Shown: in pieces, positions 15,850 to 19,639 of the stretch
Position numbering within the stretch: position 1 is the first letter of the stretch
How the letters are laid out: the number at the start of each line of letters is the position of its first letter
Assembly (NCBI GenBank): GCA_002428205.1
Contig: DIUH01000430.1
Coordinates: forward strand, 1 to 19,639
From: Planctomycetaceae bacterium UBA6163
Lineage (GTDB): Bacteria; Planctomycetota; Planctomycetia; Pirellulales; Pirellulaceae
Direction of reading: 5' to 3'
DNA length: 19,639 bases
Notes under the pieces: generated by a model
What the model was told of the DNA's origin: nothing
Seen by the model: only the letters and a program-made list of their open reading frames with translations
Database searches by the model: none
Program-made: the position numbers and the translations under genes

Positions 15850-17109
15850 ATGGGACTCACTAATTCTTATATGCATTCTGACCCATCGCCGGCTACTTTT
15901 CATACCACCTCCGTGCAGAGTCGGGTTGGCGAACGAGGCCTACCGGTACGAAATGCCGGTACCAAGCGGGCCCTAGATGCTGCTTGGCGTTGCTCCCCAC
16001 GACGACGTGGAGTCACGATCGTTCTGTCCTTGTTCTTGATGGCGGCACTATTAGTCGTCTTAGCTCTCGTTCTCGATCTGAGTCGAATATCGATCGCCCG
16101 AGATGAATTGCAACGGTCTGCGGACGCGACAGCGCTGGCCGCTTGTTGGCAACTGTTTGACGACAAAGTCAGCATGCGAACCCTGGGGGAAACGACACGC
16201 AATGTCCAACAAACATCGTCCGAAATAGCCGCCGCCAATCGGATCGCAAATCAGTCGCCGTCGCTCAGCGGAGCCCTCGGCGACCTACAGCTTGGCAGGT
16301 TCTCATTTCCTTCAAGCAGTTTTTCGTTGACAAACCAACTAGCAGACCTTAACGCGGTGCGTGTCAATTTGCGGAGACAGTCGGAAATTAATGGCGAAGT
16401 GCAACTGTTTTTCTCGAGACTGTTGGGACGCGAAAGCCAAGCTTTGCAAAGCACCGCAACTGCAGCAATGGTTTCCGAGATTACAGGTTTCCACCTGCCG
16501 GGATTGAATCAGCCCAACTTGCAAATCTTGCCTATCGCGTTAGATCTCGAGACATGGCTGAGCGTCTTATCAGGTCAAACCACTGACAACTTTCAGTGGT
16601 CCGGATCGAACGTTTCCTCAGGCAGCGATGGCGTTTATGAGTGCAACCTTTATCCACAAGGAACCGGGTCACCCGGCAACCGCGGTACAGTCGATATCGG
16701 TTCATCGAATAATAGCACGGCCGATATCCGGCGCCAGATCATCCATGGCATTTCGCGTCAAGACATGCTCGCCCTCGGCAAACCACTGCAATTTGACGCA
16801 AACGGAGAACTGTTGCTTAACGGCGACACCGGCATCAGTGCGGCGATCAAAGATGATTTAGCGGATATCATCGGCCAAAAGCGGATCATCCCAATTTTTA
16901 CGTCTGTCTCGGGCAACGGGAACACTGCTTGGTATAAGATCGTTCGATTCGAAGGCGTTAGGATCCTAGAGGTCAAACTTACCGGGCCGATGAAACAGAA
17001 GCGGTTAATCGTCCAACCTGCCCCCATGATAGCCCGCGGTTCTATTGTCAAACAAAACGCATCGCAACCCAGCAGCACTCTGTTCACCCCGGTCATGCTG
17101 GTCAATTGA
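15850..17109 (+). CDS. TadG-like (Flp-pilus assembly type) protein
   Basis: 419 residues. The diagnostic region is RRGVTIVLSLFLMAALLVVL (from about residue 52) followed by LALVLDLSRISIARDELQRSADATALAA, the putative Flp pilus-assembly TadE/G-like domain with a class-III-like leader and a single membrane helix (about 56-78). The remainder is an extracytoplasmic domain of about 320 residues rich in beta structure. Proteins of this kind are pseudopilin or adhesion components in Tad systems; in planctomycetes they are often scattered without the full machinery, to my recollection. An unusual basic and polar stretch of about 50 residues precedes the helix, longer than typical. No TadA ATPase, TadB/C or RcpA is nearby. 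Confidence 0.8.
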   Translation: MGLTNSYMHSDPSPATFHTTSVQSRVGERGLPVRNAGTKRALDAAWRCSPRRRGVTIVLSLFLMAALLVVLALVLDLSRISIARDELQRSADATALAACWQLFDDKVSMRTLGETTRNVQQTSSEIAAANRIANQSPSLSGALGDLQLGRFSFPSSSFSLTNQLADLNAVRVNLRRQSEINGEVQLFFSRLLGRESQALQSTATAAMVSEITGFHLPGLNQPNLQILPIALDLETWLSVLSGQTTDNFQWSGSNVSSGSDGVYECNLYPQGTGSPGNRGTVDIGSSNNSTADIRRQIIHGISRQDMLALGKPLQFDANGELLLNGDTGISAAIKDDLADIIGQKRIIPIFTSVSGNGNTAWYKIVRFEGVRILEVKLTGPMKQKRLIVQPAPMIARGSIVKQNASQPSSTLFTPVMLVN

Positions 17110-17232
17110 AGTTGACGGCCTCACGGACAAGAGTTTGTTTTATCACGCAAATCACATTCGAAAACCGTTCTTTCTTCGATCCAGTTAATTCTATAAACGT
17201 AGAAAAAGTGAACTCACCATCGGAAGCTAGTT

Positions 17233-17667
17233 ATGGTCAAAAAGGTCTATTTTAACCGTCATTCTCGCAAACCGCACTCGTCTCGCGACGGGGTCGCCGC
17301 AGTGGAGTTTGCTCTGATATCCCCTGTCATGTTTTTAATCACATTTGGAATGATAGAAGTCGGCTCAGTCATGATGATTAAAAACTCACTTACTCAAGCG
17401 AGTCGTATTGGTGCGCGGGTCGCCAGTTTGCCGCTATCAACTTCTGATGACGTTTATGCAAATGTTCGCAATGAACTGCAGGTGATGGGGCTAGAGCATG
17501 CCTCGATCGCGATTCATCCTGAAGTTCTTGCGTTGATACCGCCCGGTGGCAATGTGACCGTGTCCGTAAGTGTTGATCCCAGTACGGTGAACTGGGTTCC
17601 AAAGTTCCTTAAACTGCCATTGTCCGCTGTTGTTGCGGAAACAACCATGCGACGCGAGTCAACCTGA
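17233..17667 (+). CDS. TadE-like pseudopilin-type protein
   Basis: 144 residues with a basic N-terminus, then RDGVAAVEFALISPVMFLIT, the TadE-like motif (Gly-x-Ala-Val-Glu-Phe-Ala) in a transmembrane helix with the conserved Glu, and a periplasmic domain ending in EVLALIPPGGNVTVSVSVDP. It follows the TadG-like gene by 123 bp on the same strand; GGAAG at 17222-17226 is a moderate ribosome-binding site. This order (secreted protein, TadG, TadE) lacks the assembly ATPase genes, so the role is inferred from the family only. The frame is complete. Confidence 0.85.
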   Translation: MVKKVYFNRHSRKPHSSRDGVAAVEFALISPVMFLITFGMIEVGSVMMIKNSLTQASRIGARVASLPLSTSDDVYANVRNELQVMGLEHASIAIHPEVLALIPPGGNVTVSVSVDPSTVNWVPKFLKLPLSAVVAETTMRREST

Positions 17668-17742
17668 ACCATCGCACTGGCCGCTCAAGCAATGTTCCGA
17701 AGCCTATTTTAATTTCGCCAACCGACAACGCTGTTAAATATT

Positions 17743-18441
17743 CTAAGCCGAACCTATGACCACTTCCTCTGCTTCTTCACGTCTGGTTTCATGACTGATT
17801 CGGCCGTCGCGTAAATGAATTACCCGCTCCGCACATTGCGCAACTTCAGGGCTGTGCGTGATGATTACAAGCGTCATCTGGTTCACCCGATGCAACCGAT
17901 CAAACAATTCCAGCACCGCTTGGCCGTTCACCGAATCCAGATTGCCCGTCGGTTCATCGGCCAGTAAAACTTCGGGCTTGTTAGCCAGTGCCCGAGCGAT
18001 TGCGACTCGCTGTTTTTCGCCTATCGATAATCGGTCAGGCAATGCATCGATCCGATGACTCATGCCGACCAAGTCCAGCAATTCCTTTGCTCGCGCGACC
18101 CGCTGAGCGACTGTTAGCGATTGCGTAAACATCGGAACTTGCACATTTTCCAATGATGTCAGCGTCGGCAACAGGTGAAACGCTTGAAATACAAAGCCGA
18201 TCTTGGTGGCACGAAACGAATCGAGCGAGGGATGATTGGCCAGCGATTGATTTTCAAAGTAGATGGACCCTGAAGTCGGCAAATCGAGCGATCCGATCAG
18301 GTTCAGCAACGACGATTTCCCACAACCGCTTGGCCCCATAATCGCAACGTACTCACCGCGATTGATCGTCAACGAGACGTGATTAACCGCCGTCACGTTT
18401 CCATTGGAATAATAACGGACGACATCGTCTACTCGGATCAG
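17743..18441 (-). CDS. ABC transporter ATP-binding protein (LolD/MacB type)
   Basis: Numbered from GTG 18396: Walker A GPSGCGKSS (21-29), Q loop Q71 in FVFQAFHLLP, signature LSIGEKQR (123-130, replacing the common LSGGQ), Walker B VLLADEPTG (143-151), His switch H181 in ITHSPE. It would power export of a lipoprotein, peptide or other substrate through a MacB/FtsX-type permease, but none is adjacent. The normal N-terminal strand and A-loop (LIRVDDVVRYYSNG) are encoded upstream of GTG 18396, in frame, back to a TAG at 18471, yet no ATG, GTG or TTG lies there. I therefore place the start at CTG 18441 (232 residues); from GTG 18396 it would be 217. The insertion sequence begins within about 100 bp upstream. 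Confidence 0.9.
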   Translation of the reverse strand: MIRVDDVVRYYSNGNVTAVNHVSLTINRGEYVAIMGPSGCGKSSLLNLIGSLDLPTSGSIYFENQSLANHPSLDSFRATKIGFVFQAFHLLPTLTSLENVQVPMFTQSLTVAQRVARAKELLDLVGMSHRIDALPDRLSIGEKQRVAIARALANKPEVLLADEPTGNLDSVNGQAVLELFDRLHRVNQMTLVIITHSPEVAQCAERVIHLRDGRISHETRREEAEEVVIGSA

Positions 18442-18561
18442 ACAATCCGAAGCCGCACCACCAAGAGTCTAACTGGACAGCGCCAGGTTTACCTTTCGGT
18501 GAACGGCTAAGTGCTTCAACAGCCTAGCTTTAATGCTATTGCGTCCGGATGAAAAAAGAAA

Positions 18562-18609
18562 CGACCCTCCGTGTGCTGAAAAGTTTCACACGGAAACCAC
18601 GGAGGATCG
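18562..18609 (+). promoter_or_regulatory. hairpin burying the transposase ribosome-binding site
   Basis: CGACCCTCCGTG (18562-18573) and CACGGAGGATCG (18598-18609) are complementary at 11 of 12 positions, and the right arm contains the ribosome-binding site GGAGG (18601-18605) for ATG 18614. Transcripts entering from outside would fold this stem and hide the site. A smaller competing stem, CCGTGTG (18569-18575) with CACACGG (18587-18593), uses the same left-arm bases and would leave it free. Comparable RBS-sequestering structures limit translation in IS10/IS50. Confidence 0.6.
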
Positions 18610-18613
18610 TTCC

Positions 18614-19639
18614 ATGTCGCTCAAGCATATCGCATCACTGGGGAAAATGTTTGCCCAGTTTCTCCATTTATTTCGAGGCTGTTTTAGTCGACCTGCCGGT
18701 CGACTTATGCTAGCAGTCTATGTGCGTGGGTTGCTATCGAATATCCAAAAGAAAAATGCCGAGGCAATCGCACGCGACCAAAACGTTGCACCTCGAACCC
18801 TGCAGCGTTTTCTGGAGTCGATTGTTTGGGATGAAGGGCTTCTTCGCGATGAATGCCAACGACTTATCGCCGCTGAACATGCACACCCCGATGCGATTGG
18901 TTGCGTTGATGAGACAGTTACAACCAAAAGTGGAAATCACACTGCGGGTGTCAAACGTCAATACAATGGCAATCGGGGCACGGTCGAAAATTGCATCAAC
19001 AATGTCGCGTTATCTTACACCAGCAACGACTTCCATTGCTTGCTCGATGCGCAATTGAATCTCCCGAAAGAGTGTGTGCTGACCCGGCGCGCCGAAAAAA
19101 AACTACAAACCAGACGATATCGCATTCAAAACGAAGCCCCGAATCGCACTCGATCGAATCGATCGCGCGAAGGTCAATGGTATTCGCGTGAAGGCTATGA
19201 ATTTTGACGAACTTTATGGACGCGATGGCCACTTCCTTGATGGGCTCGACGATCGCGATGAAGCCTTCGTTGGCGAAGTGCCGCCAGACTTTCATGCATG
19301 GCTTAACAAGCCTGAAATATTTCAAAAACCACGTGAACGTCACAATGGACGTCCGAAACGATATCCACGTTTAAAACGCCGCGACGCCAAACCCAGTGAG
19401 GTCCAGAACCTGGCCAAGTACTCACCGGCGTTCACGACGCAGAAACCGCAGCGTTATCGCATCAAGGATACAGCAAAAGGCCCCGAGGTATGGGAAATTC
19501 AATGGTCAACCTGCTGGCGGAAAACTCACACCGATGGATTAGTCAGCAATCAATGCACATTGATCGTCGCTCGCAACGTCCTCACCGGCGAAGTAAAATA
19601 CTTTCTCAGTAACCAAGTTCCGGGACGAGGTGGTTGGAG
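18614..19639 (+). pseudogene. IS701-like DDE transposase, frame broken twice and cut off by window end
   Basis: The DDE_5 pattern is clear: ATG 18614 after GGAGG, an N-terminal region, then GCVDETVTTKSGNHTAGVKR with the first catalytic Asp (codon 18908) and QYNGNRGTVENCINNVALSY. The second Asp is in FDELYGRD (codon 19206). The frame from 18614 ends at TGA 19205-19207, but the family sequence leaves it at about 19073: two extra bases in TGTGTG move to the frame reading CADPARRKK, then one base too few in the A8 run (19095-19102) moves to the frame reading NYKPDDIAFKTKPRIALDRI, which stays open to the window end with VPGRGGW. The catalytic Glu lies beyond the window. Decay is most likely; sequencing error or programmed frameshifting at the A8 run is possible. 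Confidence 0.8.

Larger units (their letters stand above)
18541..19639 (+). mobile_element. IS701-like (DDE_5) insertion sequence, left part
   Basis: The left part of an insertion sequence running off the window. The left end cannot be fixed: it lies somewhere between about 18471 and 18562, and no matching right terminal repeat is visible because the element continues past 19639. Support comes from the transposase protein (see next entry), the strong ribosome-binding site and the hairpin at the left end. It sits directly upstream of the ABC ATPase gene, so it may have separated that gene from its original promoter or partner genes. Confidence 0.65.

Overview
The window looks like chromosomal DNA of a planctomycete, most probably a Rhodopirellula-like member of the Pirellulaceae. 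The gene set points there: a lipoprotein fused to a tetraheme cytochrome c, Kdo-8-phosphate synthase (so a Gram-negative envelope), TadG/TadE-like pseudopilin-type proteins, an anti-sigma-like membrane protein, a UbiA prenyltransferase and a YqaB-type phosphatase. Many genes have no clear Shine-Dalgarno sequence, and several start with GTG or TTG. The assignment rests on protein character recalled from memory, not on a search.

Layout: (1) 1-1860: tRNA-Ser(GCU) on the minus strand, then a PP2C-type phosphatase with a C-terminal membrane anchor. (2) 1861-4256: a large lipoprotein with a degenerate metallophosphatase domain and four CxxCH haem sites. It converges on a YqaB-like HAD phosphatase across a perfect 26-nt inverted repeat. 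(3) 4275-6924: a small CxxC protein, a GntP-family permease with a large insertion, and a small membrane protein. (4) 7216-7749: a minus-strand membrane-anchored protein with a FliL-like pattern. (5) 7839-9811: a diacylglycerol/sphingosine-type lipid kinase and KdsA in a probable operon, both consistent with envelope lipid metabolism. (6) 9974-12894: a lipoprotein with a transglutaminase-like region and TPR-like repeats, then a UbiA prenyltransferase. (7) 12924-14252: a minus-strand anti-sigma-like protein with no sigma factor beside it, followed by about 830 bp without a convincing gene. (8) 15085-17667: a small secreted protein, TadG-like and TadE-like proteins. (9) 17743-18441: a LolD/MacB-type ABC ATPase on the minus strand without a partner permease. 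(10) about 18541 to the end: the left part of an IS701-like (DDE_5) insertion sequence. Its transposase reading frame is broken twice, and its ribosome-binding site is buried in a hairpin.

Most of the window is ordinary chromosomal housekeeping and envelope content. The more unusual parts are the cytochrome/metallophosphatase fusion with its metal ligands missing, the inverted repeat at 3577-3657, the ABC ATPase whose conserved N-terminus lies upstream of any standard start codon, and the regulatory and frameshift features of the insertion sequence. I did not find a defence system, CRISPR array, biosynthetic cluster or an obviously new multi-gene system.
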